DNA from: Acidobacteriota bacterium
Lineage (GTDB): Bacteria > Acidobacteriota > Aminicenantia > S016-38
Assembly (NCBI GenBank): GCA_015486055.1
Contig: WFSJ01000047.1
Coordinates: forward strand, 21,255 to 85,254
Direction of reading: 5' to 3'
DNA: 64,000 nt
A program made the position numbers and the translations under genes. Positions 27,311 to 42,003 of this stretch are shown in pieces (positions within the stretch are counted from its first letter, which is position 1; every line of letters starts with the position of its first letter). A model generated the notes under the pieces. That model was not told where the DNA came from. It did no database searches and saw only the letters and a list, made by a program, of their open reading frames with translations.

Positions 27311-29183
27311 TGAAGAAAATATTGGTATTTTTATTAACTGCCATATTCGTTTTTCCTCAGGCAGGGAAAGATTTGAAATATCTGCTTTGGGAAAGGGAAA
27401 CTGAGTTTAGAAAGAGCGGTGCCTCTTTTTCAAATGTTCATCAAATAATCAACATCCTCTCAAGAAAAGGAGCAAGGAAATTCTCCGTTCTAAGCTTTAT
27501 CTATGACCCTGCAACCACTGGCCTTAAAATTCTGTATGTGAAGCTTAGAAAGAAATCAGGTAAAGAAATAAGCCTTGATCTTTCCAGGGCTAAAGATCTT
27601 CCAATGCCCGCAGGTATAATATTTTGGAACCGCAGACATAAGGTGATTGAGGCAAAAGGAATCAGTCCCGGAGATATTCTTGATATTAAATATAGGACAT
27701 GGGGTTTCAGGATAGCTTACTTGGAAAACTCACAGGAAGAAAAGGAGATAGTGCCTCCATTAAGAGGGCATTTCTACGAGATAGTTTATCTATCAAGCAG
27801 ATATCCAATAAAATTAATGAGGTATAAACTATGGGGTCCTTCTGATGTTCAATTATCCTATGAAGTCTTTAACGGCACCTTGAGGGTTTCAAAAATGATA
27901 AAGGACAATATTGCTTATTTCACTTGGGAAAAGAAAGACATAAAGCCCTTTAAGTATGAACCCATGATGCCTTCATTTTCCGATGTGGCTGAAAAGATAA
28001 TCGTCACTTCACTTCATCAATGGAAGGTTAAGTCAAAGTGGTTCTTTAATATAAGCGAACCGTCTCTTAAACCTGACAAAAACATAAGGGAACTGGTCCA
28101 GGAACTATTGAAAGGAACAAAAGATAATGAAAAGAAGATTTTTATATTAACCCATTGGGTAGCACAGAATATTAGATACCTTGGACTTTGGCTTGGACCG
28201 AATGAAGGCTACACCCCAAATCCGGCCCCTTTTACTTTACGCGCGAGGGCTGGGGTATGCAAGGACAAAGCAGCTCTTCTCGTCTCAATGCTGAGGATGG
28301 CAGGTTTCCCTGCTTTTCAAGTTATGACGGAGGCAGGCTCAAGAGTTGAAAACATAGTTGCAGATCAGTTTAACCATTCGGTAACAGCCATAAAACTAAA
28401 CTCTAAGAAAAGGAAATTTAGACTTCTTGACCCAACGTGGGCACCCCAGAGCAGGGAGTTATGGTCCTCAAGAGAACAACTTCAATACTATCTTGTTGGT
28501 ACACCCGAAGGTGAAAAACTTATGGAAACCCCTCCCTTCCCTGCAGAGAAAAACTATCTCAGAGTGAGGTTAAAGGGAAAGATATCAGGAAATGTTCTTT
28601 CAGGGGAAATTCTAATAAATACAGATAATCATTATGGGACACTTTTTAGAAGGAAAATTAATATTTCTCCTCTTTCTATGAGGAACTCAATATTTTATAG
28701 ATTGGTGAATGACATTTCCCCTTTTTCAAGAATAAACGGCATAAAGAAAGAAAACACCTTTAATTTTTCAAAGCCCTTTATGGCAAAGATAAAATTCAGA
28801 ATACCTTATTATCTCCGAGGGAATTTAATGTTTTCTCCTTTATCCTCTTTTCCACCGAGGATTTTTAACGAATTCCTTAAGGTTAGCCCCGCAGAAAGAA
28901 AAAACCCAATAAGGCTGGCAAACACAAGGAAAATTATAATGGAAGAGAAAATTTCATTGCCTAAGGGCCTTTATGTGGTCAGACTCCCGAAAAATATAAA
29001 AGCTAACTGTAAGGAAGCAAGCTTTAAGGCAAATTTCTGGAAGAAAGGAAGGACAATAGGTGCAAAATATGTTTTCATGAACAATAGTAAAATAATAAAG
29101 GACATCAAAGGCTTTAAAAATGTAATAAAGGCTTTGAGAAACGCTCAAGTCAGTCTTTACATCTTAAATACTGGAGGTAAATA

Positions 29184-29184
<1 letters not shown>
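27310..29184 (+). CDS. DUF3857-like / transglutaminase-like domain secreted protein
   Basis: Signal peptide; ARAGVCKDKAALLVSMLRMAGFPAFQVM (Cys), FNHSVTAIKL (His), FRLLDPTW (Asp). Confidence 0.82.
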
Positions 29185-33309
<4,125 letters not shown>

Positions 33310-33570
33310 TTACTATAACTTTTTCTCCCTTTTCCCTTAGTAAAAGTTTATCTTTTGCAAAGGGTTCAAGGGAATCCTGATGATCTTTTAGCCACTCTAT
33401 CTCCCTTTCCAAATCTGTTTTCTCCTTCTTAAGCTTTAAGACTTCTGCTCTAACTTCTTGGATACTCTTTTTGGTTCTTAAAATTTTCAACAGCCCTTTA
33501 TTTCCAAAAATGGTCGGGATAAGAATTATCAACGCTAAAATTAAGAGAATAAATTTAAAGAATGAGGATT

Positions 33571-35079
33571 TCATTTTCTGAAATTCCTTACATACTCTTC
33601 TGCCAATTCCTCAGCTTTCTTCCGATTTTCCACTCCTTTTAAGAAGGTATTATCATTAGCCAAAAGAACTTTCATCCCTTCTTTCATATTCCACAGTAAA
33701 GACACTATTTCGTATTTCAGCTCAAACACTATATTTTCCTTCGCCTCTTTAAGCTGAGCCTTAGTGTATGAAATTCCTTCTTTCTCAGCAAAATTAAGAA
33801 AATCTTTCATCAATGTGCTGTCAATAGATATCTCCCCAGGTCCTCTGTTTTTAAAGAGCATAAGATATTTCTTAGAAACTTTTTCCTTCCCTTTAACAAA
33901 GGAGTTTGCCCATCTAAAGAACAAACCCTTACCCCTCATTCTTGCTGCCAATTCCTTAAGAAGCTGAGGCCTGATTTCAATATCAGGGATTATTCCTCCG
34001 GGTGTATTTTCATAATTCTTTAAGTTTATCCCCCAGAAGTAAAGAATCCAGTTTGTAAAGGGTTTCTGTATACATTTCCCGCTTGGGGTGTAGTATTTAG
34101 CGGTAGTCAAGGCGAGGGCAGTATTATCTGATAAAGGATATAGAGTCTGAACGAGGCCTTTTCCAAATGTCTTTGTTCCAGCTATCAGGGCCCTTTTATG
34201 GTCCTGAAGGGCTCCTGAGACTATTTCTGATGCAGACGCAGAATACTGATTAACGAGAACGACCACAGGGAGGTCTTCAAAGTTCCCGTCCTTTTTAGCT
34301 CTGTATTCTCTGTAGCTTTCTGGTGTTCTTCCCCTTGTTGAAACTATTAATTGGGGAGAGTAAAGGAATTCATCACAAATGTCAATCGCAGCTTTCAGGG
34401 ATCCCCCACCATTACCTCTGAGGTCAAGAACAAGGAATCTCATTCCTTTCTTTTTAAGTTCTTCCAAAGCAGAGTGGATTTCTTCATCACTTCTCATCGA
34501 AAAACTGTCCAGAGAAACATAGCCAATGTCCCTACTGTAAATAAAAGCATACCTTACACTATTAAGGGGAATTTCCCCCCTTTCAATTTCAAATTCAAAT
34601 GGCTTAGAATAATCTTCCCTTTCCACTTCAATCTTAACTTTACTGCCCTTTGGACCCCGCAGAACCTTTACAGCCTCAGTTGCTGTGTAGCCCAGAATGG
34701 ATTTCCCATCTACTTTTACTATGCTGTCCCCAATAAGCAATCCCGCCTTTTCTGCTGGGGTTCCTTTTAAAACTTGAACTACTGTTATTTTTCCATTTAT
34801 TGAGGTTATACTTATTCCAAGACCATAGAATTTTCCTCCCTGTGACTCCCTTAAGGTTCTTAAGGTTAATGGGTCGAGAAATCTGGAATGAGGATCAAGA
34901 CTACCGGTCATCCCCTCAACTGCGGCATAGAACAAGTTCTTTTTAGGCTTATAATAAGAAAATTCTGTTATATACCCATAGGCCTTAAGCAATCTACCAA
35001 GTTCAGCCCTGAATATGTCTTCTGCTCCAAGAAAAAGAATAATTGGAATTATAAGCAGGAACAGATAATACTTTTTCAA
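33571..35079 (-). CDS. S41 family C-terminal processing peptidase
   Basis: PDZ (GLGISITSINGKITVVQVLKGTPAEKAGLLIGDSIVKVDG), DLRGNGGG, NQYSASASEIVSGALQDHKRALIAGTKTFGKGLVQ. Confidence 0.94.
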   Translation of the reverse strand: MKKYYLFLLIIPIILFLGAEDIFRAELGRLLKAYGYITEFSYYKPKKNLFYAAVEGMTGSLDPHSRFLDPLTLRTLRESQGGKFYGLGISITSINGKITVVQVLKGTPAEKAGLLIGDSIVKVDGKSILGYTATEAVKVLRGPKGSKVKIEVEREDYSKPFEFEIERGEIPLNSVRYAFIYSRDIGYVSLDSFSMRSDEEIHSALEELKKKGMRFLVLDLRGNGGGSLKAAIDICDEFLYSPQLIVSTRGRTPESYREYRAKKDGNFEDLPVVVLVNQYSASASEIVSGALQDHKRALIAGTKTFGKGLVQTLYPLSDNTALALTTAKYYTPSGKCIQKPFTNWILYFWGINLKNYENTPGGIIPDIEIRPQLLKELAARMRGKGLFFRWANSFVKGKEKVSKKYLMLFKNRGPGEISIDSTLMKDFLNFAEKEGISYTKAQLKEAKENIVFELKYEIVSLLWNMKEGMKVLLANDNTFLKGVENRKKAEELAEEYVRNFRK

Positions 35080-35600
35080 TTTTCGCTACCTTCAAGAAAG
35101 GCAATTATTGCCCTCATATAATACTTCAGATCATTGGGATGCCTTGAGGTTATAAGGTTTCTATCCTTTACTACTTCTGCATCTATATAAACAGCACCTG
35201 AATTCACAAGATCATCCTTTATAGCGAAATATCCTGTTAATTTTCTGCCCTTTGTTATGCCCGCAGATATTAAGACCCATCCCCCATGGCATATTGTAGC
35301 AACTAACTTCCCGGCTTCGTAAATCTTTCGGACAAATTCAAGGATAGAAGAGTATCTTCTAAGCCTGTCAGGACAATATCCCCCAGGAATAAGCACACCA
35401 TCAAAATCTTCAGGTTTAGCATGCTCAATGGAAATATCGGCTTTCGCGGGAAAACCCTTTTTTCCTCTGTATTCTTTCTCTTCCGGAGCGACTGCAATTA
35501 CTTCTGCTCCCTCCTCCTCTAACCTCATTTTTGGATACCAAAATTCAAACTCATCGTAAAGTTCCTCGAGAAGAATCGCTATTTTCTTTCCCTTTAACAT
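35076..35600 (-). CDS. DJ-1/PfpI family protein
   Basis: GKKIAILLEELYDEFEFWYPKMRLEEEGAEV; VATICHGGWVLISAG nucleophile-elbow Cys. ATG at 35600 with SD GAGGTGAAAAAG. Confidence 0.9.
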   Translation of the reverse strand: MLKGKKIAILLEELYDEFEFWYPKMRLEEEGAEVIAVAPEEKEYRGKKGFPAKADISIEHAKPEDFDGVLIPGGYCPDRLRRYSSILEFVRKIYEAGKLVATICHGGWVLISAGITKGRKLTGYFAIKDDLVNSGAVYIDAEVVKDRNLITSRHPNDLKYYMRAIIAFLEGSEN

Positions 35601-35650
35601 CTTTTTCACCTCTTTCTTGAAATTATAATATAATTCTATCGGAGGTGAAA

Positions 35651-36184
35651 ATGAAACTGAAGGGAAGAATCTGGGTGATAAAGAATAGAAAGGGAAAGAT
35701 GATTCATGATATCGATACAGACCAGATCTACCACAATAAGCATCTTGCAGTGGTGAATATAGAGCAGATGGGGCAGTATGCCTTTGGAAACCTTGAAGAA
35801 TGGAAGGATTTTGCAGAAAAAGCGAAAAAAGGTGATATTATTTTTGCCGGAGAAAATTTCGGTGCGGGATCTTCAAGACAGCATGCGGTTGATTGTTTCA
35901 TTTCCCTCGGAATCTCTGGAATAGTTGCGGAATCTTTTGGAGCAATTTATAAAAGAAACGCCATAAATTCTGCACTTCCAATCCTTGAGTTTCCAGGACT
36001 TACAAAACTCGCTGAAAATGGAGATTTCGAAACAGGAGACAATGTTGAATTACACTTAGAAAAAGGAGAAATACTTAATTTCAGAACTGATAAAAAATAC
36101 AAAACAAAGCCCTCTTCAAGAGTAGAAATAGATATTTATAAGGCAGGGGGTCTTTTCGCCTATGGAAAAAGGATAAGTCAATGA
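35651..36184 (+). CDS. 3-isopropylmalate dehydratase small-subunit-like (LeuD/aconitase swivel domain) protein
   Basis: DIDTDQIYHNKHL; GENFGAGSSRQHAVDCFISLGISGIVAESFGAIYKRNAIN. ATG at 35651 with SD GGAGGTGAAA. Confidence 0.9.
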   Translation: MKLKGRIWVIKNRKGKMIHDIDTDQIYHNKHLAVVNIEQMGQYAFGNLEEWKDFAEKAKKGDIIFAGENFGAGSSRQHAVDCFISLGISGIVAESFGAIYKRNAINSALPILEFPGLTKLAENGDFETGDNVELHLEKGEILNFRTDKKYKTKPSSRVEIDIYKAGGLFAYGKRISQ

Positions 36185-36642
36185 GAGCAGTTCTCCAGCG
36201 CGTCTCTCAGGCAGAGGTAAAAGTTAATGGAATAGTTAAAGGGAAAATAAATAAGGGAATTCTCGTCCTTGCAGCAGTTGAAAAGGAAGATAGTGAAAAA
36301 GAGATAGATTTTCTCGTAAGAAAGACAGCAGAGCTTAGAATTTTCGAGGATGGAAATGGAAAAATGAATTTCTCCTTACTGGATATAGGAGGAGAAATCA
36401 TGCTAATTTCCCAGTTTACTTTAGCGGCAAGGGTAAAAAAAGGGAGAAGACCCAGCTTTGATAAGGCGGAAGATCCAGAAAAAGCTAAAGAGATCCTTGG
36501 TAAAGCTGTTGAGAAATGGAAAAAAATGGGGATTAAGGTTGAACAGGGAATATTTGGAGCAAGAATGGAAATTTCTCTTTTGAATTACGGTCCGGTTACA
36601 ATTATACTTGATAGGAAATATGGAGGAAAAAATGATAGATAA
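36181..36642 (+). CDS. dtd: D-aminoacyl-tRNA deacylase
   Basis: MRAVLQRVSQAEVKV; LISQFTLAARVKKGRRPSFDKA; MEISLLNYGPVTIILD. Confidence 0.95.
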   Translation: MRAVLQRVSQAEVKVNGIVKGKINKGILVLAAVEKEDSEKEIDFLVRKTAELRIFEDGNGKMNFSLLDIGGEIMLISQFTLAARVKKGRRPSFDKAEDPEKAKEILGKAVEKWKKMGIKVEQGIFGARMEISLLNYGPVTIILDRKYGGKNDR

Positions 36643-36829
36643 GGAACTCCTTGAAATCCTTGCCTGTCCTGTGTGCAAGGAACCTGTGAAACTTACCAAA
36701 GACGGGAAAGGGCTTAAGTGCGTGAAATGCGGAAGAATATATCCTATAAGGGATGGAATTCCTATAATGCTTGTTGAGGAGGCATATTACGAAGAAGAAG
36801 ATAAAAAAACTTCTTCTGATAAGGCTTAA
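36632..36829 (+). CDS. Trm112 family small zinc-ribbon protein
   Basis: ELLEILACPVCKEPVKLTKDGKGLKCVKCGRIYPIRDGIPIML; start chosen from SD GGAGGAAAAA-ATG. Confidence 0.9.
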   Translation: MIDKELLEILACPVCKEPVKLTKDGKGLKCVKCGRIYPIRDGIPIMLVEEAYYEEEDKKTSSDKA

Positions 36830-37751
36830 AAAATTAGGGGATACTATACTTGGGACACTTGTGGCTGATGCCATAAAGGATTTTTCCCCTGAAATAGAAA
36901 TTCACTATCTTGTTGAGGAAAACTATGCCGAACTGTTTTATGATCATCCCTCTATTGACAGAGTTGTAAAGATAAAGAAAGGACTTAATTTTAAGGAAAC
37001 CCTCATTTTCTCTCTATGGTTAAAAAAGGAAGATTATGACCTTGCAATTGATCTCCATTCAGGAATAAGATCTTCTTTTATGGCTTTCCTGTGCTGCAGG
37101 GAAAGATATGGCCTTAAAACCTCAACATCTTTCCTATTTACTAAGACGAAACCAAGGAGAATATCCTCGGTTTCACACCACATAGAAAATCAGTTCCAGC
37201 TTCTCAATTTCCTTGAAATAGAAACTACACCTAAGGAATACAGATTTCCCCCACCTGCCCATATAGACTTCGGTATCCAGAAAAAATATGTTCTCCTTCA
37301 TCCTTTCTCCTCTCCTCTAAAATCACTGTCAGAAGAGCAGGCTATTGGAATAGCGGAGGGGATAGAAAATCTCGGCTTCATTCCCGTTTTTGTGGGTTCA
37401 GACGAAGAGAAAGAAGGAATAGAAAGACTCAGAAAAGGAATTAATATGGCAGGAATTTCCCTCAGGGAAATGAGATCCTTAGCAGCAGAAGCTGAAATAT
37501 TTATCGGAGTGGATTCGGGACTATCCCATTTGGCATCTACAACTAAAGTCCCAATTATAGCTATCTTCGGTCCTCACCTTTCTCAATGGTATAAGCCGTG
37601 GAGAAGGAAAAACATAGTTATTATTGAAAAGGATCTTCCCTGCAGACCGTGCAGCGAGAAGAAATGCCAGTTTCAAGTTCCTATTTGTATAAGATCGATT
37701 AAACCTGAAGAAATCATTAACAAGGTGAAGGAGCTACTTAGAATTTTTTAA
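36771..37751 (+). CDS. Glycosyltransferase family 9 (heptosyltransferase-like)
   Basis: LLLIRLKKLGDTILGTLVADAI; VLLHPFSSPLKSL; AEAEIFIGVDSGLSHLASTTKVPIIAIFGP. Start codon uncertain (TTG 36771 or 36774, or noncanonical downstream). Confidence 0.88.
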   Translation: MLRRHITKKKIKKLLLIRLKKLGDTILGTLVADAIKDFSPEIEIHYLVEENYAELFYDHPSIDRVVKIKKGLNFKETLIFSLWLKKEDYDLAIDLHSGIRSSFMAFLCCRERYGLKTSTSFLFTKTKPRRISSVSHHIENQFQLLNFLEIETTPKEYRFPPPAHIDFGIQKKYVLLHPFSSPLKSLSEEQAIGIAEGIENLGFIPVFVGSDEEKEGIERLRKGINMAGISLREMRSLAAEAEIFIGVDSGLSHLASTTKVPIIAIFGPHLSQWYKPWRRKNIVIIEKDLPCRPCSEKKCQFQVPICIRSIKPEEIINKVKELLRIF

Positions 37752-38597
37752 AGATTGATAGGCTCTATGAAGAAGAGATGAGGTTTTTGTCTGCTTAAAT
37801 GGAATATCTTTGGGAGAGACTATCATGGAGTTTATAATTACAGCGGAAACTATTTTCCATGGGGTAAGGTCAAACACATCACCTATTGGCTTTGACCCCT
37901 TAGGAGCACTGAGTTTATCCCCGTTTTCCTTGTAGACAGAGAAATAAGAGCTTAAGTGACCATAAAGAACCTTTGAAGTATGGCCTATTACAAAAAAAGG
38001 CTTTTTGAACTGCTTGGCAGAAAGAGCTAAGGAAAAACTTCCAGCTCTGTTTATAACGCCCTGAGAGGTTATTGCATCGCTTCCTATAAGCACTATCTCG
38101 GATTTATCCACAAGTACAGGAAGAAAAGCGTCATAGGTAAATTCAACCTTATATCCCATTTCAACCAATTTCTCAGCCATTATTCTTCCCTCATAATAAG
38201 GCCTTGACTCCGATAGAACAACGGTTATATTCTTTCGGCAGTCTTCAAGTGCTTTCAACAGGGAAAGGCTGTGAGAATAAAGGATAATTTTACCTTTGCC
38301 TGGTATTAGAGAAGAGGCAAGTCTTGCGTTTTCCTCTGTTTCCCTATCAAGTTCTTTCCATAACATTCTGACTTCCTTGTCGTTTTCAAATGCATTAAAA
38401 AACCTATGAAAGAAATTTATTAATACGGCCATTGTAGGATGTGAACGAAGCAGAATTGCTACATGGGTAACTATCTCCTCAATATCTGCTTTACTATCCA
38501 GGGCTTCAAGAACTGCATCATAACTTTCCCTAAGGATTGCTGTGGAACCTGATACCCTGTTATTTGAAAGCTCAATTAGTCTTTCTTTCCACTCCAT
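37734..38597 (-). CDS. eIF-2B alpha/beta/delta family protein
   Basis: RVSGSTAILRESYDAVLEAL; VLSESRPYYEGRIMAEKL; LIGSDAITSQGVINRAGSFSLALSAKQFKKPFFVIG. Start at MEWKERL (38597). Confidence 0.85.
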   Translation of the reverse strand: MEWKERLIELSNNRVSGSTAILRESYDAVLEALDSKADIEEIVTHVAILLRSHPTMAVLINFFHRFFNAFENDKEVRMLWKELDRETEENARLASSLIPGKGKIILYSHSLSLLKALEDCRKNITVVLSESRPYYEGRIMAEKLVEMGYKVEFTYDAFLPVLVDKSEIVLIGSDAITSQGVINRAGSFSLALSAKQFKKPFFVIGHTSKVLYGHLSSYFSVYKENGDKLSAPKGSKPIGDVFDLTPWKIVSAVIINSMIVSPKDIPFKQTKTSSLLHRAYQSLKNSK

Positions 38598-39085
38598 ATT
38601 TTCACCCCCAGAATTATTATGTATATATATGAAAAAAAGGATGTTTCCCAACAAAGAGTTTTCAGAGTCCTAAAGGACAAAATTGCCTTTATAGAGGATT
38701 TGTCAACCCCTGGTAGGAAGGGAAAATTCATTAAGCCTTTATAAAATGGCCACAGAGGAGAAAAACCTATGGGAGGTTTCGTGTCAACCATAAAGAGGTC
38801 CAAGACAATATGAAGAGAATATATCAGGAAAGTTAAAAAAGACAAATTAAAATTTCTCGTTAATACCAAAATCACCAAGGAAAAAATGAGTGCTGCCAGA
38901 AAAGTGTGAGTTATCCCTTGATGATAGAATCCAATTCTTCTCAGAGACGGAATTTTATCCAGTAAAAGATCTATATCTGGTAATATTCCTACAGCGAGGA
39001 GGAACAGAATCTCACCTGTTTTAAGTTTTGTCTTGGCTTCCAGAAGGCCAAGAGTTGATAAAGTATGTCCTATAGGGGTTGGCAT
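38576..39085 (-). CDS. YdjM/DUF457-type membrane-bound metal-dependent hydrolase
   Basis: TPIGHTLSTLGLL...LPDIDLLLDKI...GFYHQGITHTFLAALIF, multi-TM. Confidence 0.83.
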   Translation of the reverse strand: MPTPIGHTLSTLGLLEAKTKLKTGEILFLLAVGILPDIDLLLDKIPSLRRIGFYHQGITHTFLAALIFSLVILVLTRNFNLSFLTFLIYSLHIVLDLFMVDTKPPIGFSPLWPFYKGLMNFPFLPGVDKSSIKAILSFRTLKTLCWETSFFSYIYIIILGVKIWSGKKD

Positions 39086-39112
39086 AAATATAGTATACTA
39101 TAAAAGTAAAAA

Positions 39113-39604
39113 ATGTTAAAGGTTTTTGTGCAAATCGTTGATATTAAAGGGTTTAGCTTTAGCTTTGCTAAAACTGAAGATGGGAAAATCGCTGCTTCTT
39201 CCTTTACAACTGTAGAAGATCTTATGAGAAAATTACTACTTATGGGTTTCATTCCTATTGAAAATCACAAAAAAACTGAGTCAGAAAAAGAAATGCTAAA
39301 GGAATATTCTGAAGGAGCAAAGATACCTCTTGAAAAAATCCCTGTTCTAATGAAGGGAACTGAATTCCAGAAAAAAGTATGGAAAAAAACAAGGAAAATC
39401 CCCTACGGAAAAACAATTTCCTATGGTGAGCTTGCTTCTTCTATAAATTCCTCACCAAGAGCTGTAGCAAGGGCTCTGGCTTCTAATCGCATCCCTCTTT
39501 TTATCCCCTGCCATAGAGTTGTTGCTAAAAAAAGCATTGGGGGTTTTACTCCCGCTATAAGTATAAAAGAAACCCTATTGAAAATTGAAGGAGGTAAAAT
39601 ATGA
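39113..39604 (+). CDS. ogt: Methylated-DNA--protein-cysteine methyltransferase
   Basis: TEFQKKVWKKTRKIPYGKTISYGELA; IPLFIPCHRVVAKKSIGGF. Confidence 0.93.
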   Translation: MLKVFVQIVDIKGFSFSFAKTEDGKIAASSFTTVEDLMRKLLLMGFIPIENHKKTESEKEMLKEYSEGAKIPLEKIPVLMKGTEFQKKVWKKTRKIPYGKTISYGELASSINSSPRAVARALASNRIPLFIPCHRVVAKKSIGGFTPAISIKETLLKIEGGKI

Positions 39605-39936
39605 TAACAATCGGACACTGGAAAGATGTAAAGCAAGAAGAAATGCTGGAAGGAGTTAGAATAAGATGGCTGATAGGGAAGGAATTAAACCCTCCTAATT
39701 TTTACTTCCGCCTTTTTGAAGTGGACCCAGGGAAAGCTACTCCTTTCCACCTTCACGATTGGGAACATGAATCCTTCATACTCGAAGGAAAAGGAGCAAT
39801 AAGAAGCTCAGATAAAACTCTCCGGGAAGTAGGCCCGGGAAATTATATATTCATTCCACCAAATGAAAAGCATCAGTTTGTAAACACAGGAGATAAGGTA
39901 TTAAAATTCATATGTATTATCCCCAAGAAAGATTAG
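39601..39936 (+). CDS. Cupin domain protein
   Basis: FEVDPGKATPFHLHDWEHESFILEGKGAIRS...PGNYIFIPPNEKHQFVNTGDK. Confidence 0.9.
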   Translation: MITIGHWKDVKQEEMLEGVRIRWLIGKELNPPNFYFRLFEVDPGKATPFHLHDWEHESFILEGKGAIRSSDKTLREVGPGNYIFIPPNEKHQFVNTGDKVLKFICIIPKKD

Positions 39937-39946
39937 GAAAGCCCAA

Positions 39947-40756
39947 ATGAAAAATCTCTTAAAAGTATTTTCTGACTATAGAATGCTCATAAGGACTTTA
40001 GTTGGCAGAGAGCTAAAAGCAAGATATAGAGGCTCTGTTCTCGGATTTTTCTGGTCATTTCTCAATCCTCTGCTTTTGCTTGTGGTCTATACTGTTGTTT
40101 TTGGATTCATTCTCAGGCCAAGGGACCCTACATTTTCAGGAAGCCCCTTTAATTATGCCCTCTTTCTTTTTTCAGGCCTTCTTCCTTGGATATGGTTCTC
40201 TGGATGTGTTCTTGAATCAACTACTGTCCTGCTTATCAATGGTAATATTCTGAAGAAGGTAATGTTCCCAGCAGAAGTTCTTCCAATAGTCAGCGTTACA
40301 GCCAATTTCGTGAATTTTAGCTTCGGTATCCCTATTCTTATTGCCTTTGAGATTATACTCGGACATCCTATAACCCTTTACATTTTACTGTCCATCATAG
40401 TGATGTTCATCCAATATATATTTTCCCTTGGAATTTCTTTCTTTTTAGCATCGCTCAGCGTGAATTACAGAGATCTTCAGCACCTTATGGTAAATATAGT
40501 AACCTTATGGTTCTTTTCCACTCCGATAATTTATCCTATGACATTCGGGGTTATAAACCGACACAAATGGCTCAAATTCCTTCTCTATTTAAACCCTCTA
40601 ACCCATTTAGTAGAGGGGTACCAAAGGGCATTCTATTATGGCAGAATGATACCTTACAAAAGGTTGACTGTTACCTTTATTGTAGCATTCATATTTTTGT
40701 GGATTGGATACTGGATATTTGATAAACTGAGGGATACCTTCGTGGAGGAAGTATGA
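39947..40756 (+). CDS. wzm: ABC-2 type polysaccharide export permease
   Basis: LVGRELKARYRGSVLGFFWSFLNPLLLLVVYTVVFGFIL; six TM segments. Confidence 0.92.
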   Translation: MKNLLKVFSDYRMLIRTLVGRELKARYRGSVLGFFWSFLNPLLLLVVYTVVFGFILRPRDPTFSGSPFNYALFLFSGLLPWIWFSGCVLESTTVLLINGNILKKVMFPAEVLPIVSVTANFVNFSFGIPILIAFEIILGHPITLYILLSIIVMFIQYIFSLGISFFLASLSVNYRDLQHLMVNIVTLWFFSTPIIYPMTFGVINRHKWLKFLLYLNPLTHLVEGYQRAFYYGRMIPYKRLTVTFIVAFIFLWIGYWIFDKLRDTFVEEV

Positions 40757-41997
40757 GCGCTGTTGTTCTCAAGGATGTGACTAAATACTACAGAAAATAT
40801 ACTTCCAAAAGGAAGTTTCAAACCCTTAAGAGCGCTATCCTTGAGCATAATCTCTTTTCTCATCTCTCCCCAAAGGAAATAATTAAGGCCGTGGACGGTG
40901 TAAATATTTCAATAGACAGGGAAGAAACATTTGGAATTATAGGAGAAAACGGTTCTGGTAAGAGTACCTTACTCAAAATAATTGCAGGCATAACAAGACC
41001 AACATCGGGGAAATTAGAGGTTAACGGGAAGGTTTCTGCTCTAATTGAACTTGGAGCTGGTTTTCATCCAGAAATCTCGGGAAGAGAGAATATCTATATA
41101 AACGGCATTATGCTGGGGCTCACCAAGAAAGAAATAGATGATAGGCTTGAAGATATAATAAAATTTGCAGAGCTTGAGGATTATATTGACATGCCAGTTA
41201 AAACTTACTCTTCCGGTATGTATATGAGGCTTGGATTTTCTGTGGCAATAAATGTTAATCCTGATATCCTACTTGTGGACGAAGTATTAGCTGTGGGCGA
41301 TGCATCCTTCGTTGGAAAATGTCTTGAAAAGATAAAAGAAATGAAAAGAGCTGGAAAAACAATAATCTTTGTTACCCACTCTCTTGACCTCACCCAGAAG
41401 ATATGCCACAGGGTGGCATGGATGAAAAAGGGAAAGGTAATGACGATAGGGGAACCAAAGGAAGTGGTGGATAGATACCTCCTTGATGTTTTGGGAAAAG
41501 AGGAGGAAAGAGAAATCATATCCAGTATGTCTGACAGATGGGGAAATAGAGAAGCTGAAATAGTTGAAAGCTGGACAGAAGATATGAATGGAAAGAGGAA
41601 ATCCCATTTTAATTATGGGGATGGGATTAGAATAGTTATGAAAATCCTTTCCAAAAAAGAGTTAAAAGATTTTGTATTCGGGGTGGGTATATTTAACAAT
41701 GAGGGAATAAATGTCTATGGCTCAAATACGAGCCTTGAATTCTATAAACCAAAGGTCCTAAGGGGTGAAAGTCTGGTTAAATTTGAAATCCCAGTCCTGA
41801 GGCTTATAAACGGAATTTATTCTGTTGACCTTGCAGTTCACAGGGAAGATGGTTATGCTTATGATTATATAAAGGGAGCAGAAAATTTCAAAGTTCATTC
41901 TCTGAACAGAGAAATTGGGATATATAGACCCCCCCATAAATGGAGCTTTGAGGGTGGCGTGGAAATCGAGGAATACAAGAAAAAGCCATCGTCCTGA
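40753..41997 (+). CDS. wzt: Polysaccharide/O-antigen ABC exporter ATPase with C-terminal Wzt-type domain
   Basis: FGIIGENGSGKSTLLKIIAG; KTYSSGMYMRLGFSVAINVNPDILLVDEVLAVGD; about 150-aa beta-rich C-terminal extension. Confidence 0.93.
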   Translation: MSAVVLKDVTKYYRKYTSKRKFQTLKSAILEHNLFSHLSPKEIIKAVDGVNISIDREETFGIIGENGSGKSTLLKIIAGITRPTSGKLEVNGKVSALIELGAGFHPEISGRENIYINGIMLGLTKKEIDDRLEDIIKFAELEDYIDMPVKTYSSGMYMRLGFSVAINVNPDILLVDEVLAVGDASFVGKCLEKIKEMKRAGKTIIFVTHSLDLTQKICHRVAWMKKGKVMTIGEPKEVVDRYLLDVLGKEEEREIISSMSDRWGNREAEIVESWTEDMNGKRKSHFNYGDGIRIVMKILSKKELKDFVFGVGIFNNEGINVYGSNTSLEFYKPKVLRGESLVKFEIPVLRLINGIYSVDLAVHREDGYAYDYIKGAENFKVHSLNREIGIYRPPHKWSFEGGVEIEEYKKKPSS

Positions 41998-42003
41998 GCG
42001 TCT

